Shown here: piece by piece, positions 4,344-5,238 of the stretch
Position numbering within the stretch: the stretch's first letter is position 1
Layout: every line of letters starts with the position of its first letter
DNA from: Frankiales bacterium
Lineage (GTDB): Bacteria > Actinomycetota > Actinomycetes > Mycobacteriales > SCTD01
Length of the DNA: 5,238 bases
NCBI GenBank assembly: GCA_025464915.1
Contig: JAODNF010000032.1
Coordinates: forward strand, 1 to 5,238
Reading direction: 5' to 3'
Translations under genes and position numbers: made by a program
The notes under the pieces: generated by a model
What the model was told of the DNA's origin: nothing
Database searches by the model: none
What the model saw: only the letters and a program-made list of their open reading frames with translations

Positions 4344-5238
4344 ATGTCCGTGTCTCGTGGCATTACCGCGGGTCCAGTGGTCACGGTGACGGCGGCACTC
4401 ACGCTCGTCGCCGACGTGCTGGGAATTGGAGTGGCCAGCACCGGCTCTGCCGCGGCCGCTGAAACCCCCAGCCACCTCTACGCGATTGTTTGTCCTACGA
4501 CGGCGTCGTGCCAGCCCGATGGTCTACAGCGGATCGTGCAGACCGACCTGCACGGCCACTCCGCCAAGGCCATAGGTTCCGACGTCAACACTCTCCTCGG
4601 CCTTGCCATCAGCCCGGATGGGACCCGGATTGCCTTCTCCAAAAAGAGCGGGTACCTGCACGTCCTCACCGTTCGTGATGTCGCCTCGGGGAAGGACACG
4701 CAATTAACCGGGCAGGACCCGAACTGCGACTCCTTCACCTACGCCACGCAGCCAGCCTGGTCCCCCGATGGCCGCTACCTCACCTACGACCAGAGCAGCA
4801 GCTTCGGCTCGTCGCACTGCCCGACAGACGGCGTGTACATGCGGGACATGTCCTCCAACACGACTAGGCGATTGAACGTCCGCGGTGGTGGTGAGGCGAC
4901 GTGGAGCCGTGACGCGAAGTCCATCTCGCTCAACGGGGTAGCGTCGGTTTCCGTCGCGACGTTCGGCGCGGGCGAGCGAGTCCTGCGCAGTTACCCCAGC
5001 AGCTCCGAACACATGGTCAACCAGGTCGCGTGGGGGCCTACCGGGACCACCATCCTGGTCGGCCGGGACACCGACGTGTTCGGCCTCGCGCCGGACGGCA
5101 AGCTCAGGTGGGACATCAAGCGCAGCTCCGCCGCCTACTACTGGTCGGCTGACGGGGCGTCGCTCTATGCCATTCCGCCCGGCAGCACGTCGCCAACTGT
5201 CGTTACCCGGCTAGACGCCAAAGCCCCCGGAACCGTCA
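4344..5238 (+). CDS. Secreted beta-propeller protein with PD40/TolB-like repeats; partial, 3' end beyond right edge
   Basis: An ATG at 4344 opens 298 codons to the right edge. GGAGG (4335-4339) lies four bases before it; an in-frame GTG at 4350 is a possible alternative with ten-base spacing. Residues 1-39 look like a Sec signal peptide: a short N-region with one Arg, a hydrophobic core at about 11-32, and a likely cut in the run AAAA before ETPS (about 39/40). The mature part has at least five WD40-like/PD40 blade motifs: AISPDGTRIAFS (88-99), AWSPDGRYLTYD (138-149), TWSRDAKSISL (186-196), AWGPTGTTILVG (229-240) and YWSADGASLYAI (266-277). Four cysteines (50, 56, 128, 159) could form disulfides outside the cell. 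Such propellers usually bind proteins or polysaccharides, and no catalytic domain is visible. A C-terminal domain or anchor may lie outside the window. The 272-base gap upstream (4072-4343) shows no other gene and no firm promoter. Confidence 0.92.
   Translation, partial: MSVSRGITAGPVVTVTAALTLVADVLGIGVASTGSAAAAETPSHLYAIVCPTTASCQPDGLQRIVQTDLHGHSAKAIGSDVNTLLGLAISPDGTRIAFSKKSGYLHVLTVRDVASGKDTQLTGQDPNCDSFTYATQPAWSPDGRYLTYDQSSSFGSSHCPTDGVYMRDMSSNTTRRLNVRGGGEATWSRDAKSISLNGVASVSVATFGAGERVLRSYPSSSEHMVNQVAWGPTGTTILVGRDTDVFGLAPDGKLRWDIKRSSAAYYWSADGASLYAIPPGSTSPTVVTRLDAKAPGTV

Noticed and set aside
1..5238. CRISPR arrays, tRNA or rRNA genes, insertion sequences
   Set aside because: No regularly spaced direct repeats, no cloverleaf-like sequence, no conserved rRNA stretch and no transposase motif were seen.

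Overview
The window is GC-rich DNA with strongly GC-biased third codon positions, frequent GTG starts and protein families typical of high-GC Gram-positive bacteria: an RsbW-like anti-sigma ATPase joined to a PAS domain, a GAF-ANTAR remnant and a secreted PD40 propeller. It fits an actinomycete (Actinomycetia). The genus cannot be told from the sequence.

Left part (1-2595), minus strand. Three genes point leftwards. In order of transcription they are: a 95-residue protein of unknown function with a CxxC pair (2595-2308); a 211-residue protein with an N-terminal coiled coil and a C-terminal receiver-like domain that has lost every phosphorylation residue (2183-1548); and an anti-sigma-factor-type ATPase followed by a helical region and a PAS domain (from 1260, running off the left edge). 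The gaps are 124 and 287 bases. The middle gene has its own good sigma-70-like promoter, so the genes are probably not one tight operon. A pseudo-receiver beside an RsbW-like ATPase suggests phosphorylation-independent or partner-switching stress signalling, but this is inferred from context only.

Middle part (2596-3678). The divergent spacer holds a nested palindrome just upstream of the 95-residue gene and a perfect 21-bp inverted repeat at 2872-2923. It is followed by a decayed GAF-ANTAR regulator on the plus strand (about 2962-3570). Recognisable family segments are spread over two further reading frames besides the main one, with about 22 extra bases, containing a short palindrome, inside the ANTAR domain. 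A sigma-70-like promoter (TTGCAC, 17 bases, TACAAT) lies just past the remnant.

Right part (3679-5238), plus strand. That promoter leads into two very small helical proteins (51 and 64 residues) in the same reading frame, followed by a stem-loop. Then comes a secreted beta-propeller protein with PD40-type repeats and a signal peptide, cut by the right edge. No tRNA, rRNA, CRISPR array, insertion sequence or replication origin was seen. No clearly new system is demonstrated. The items most worth checking are the fully degenerate receiver, the 21-bp inverted repeat, the ANTAR remnant and the pair of tiny helical proteins.
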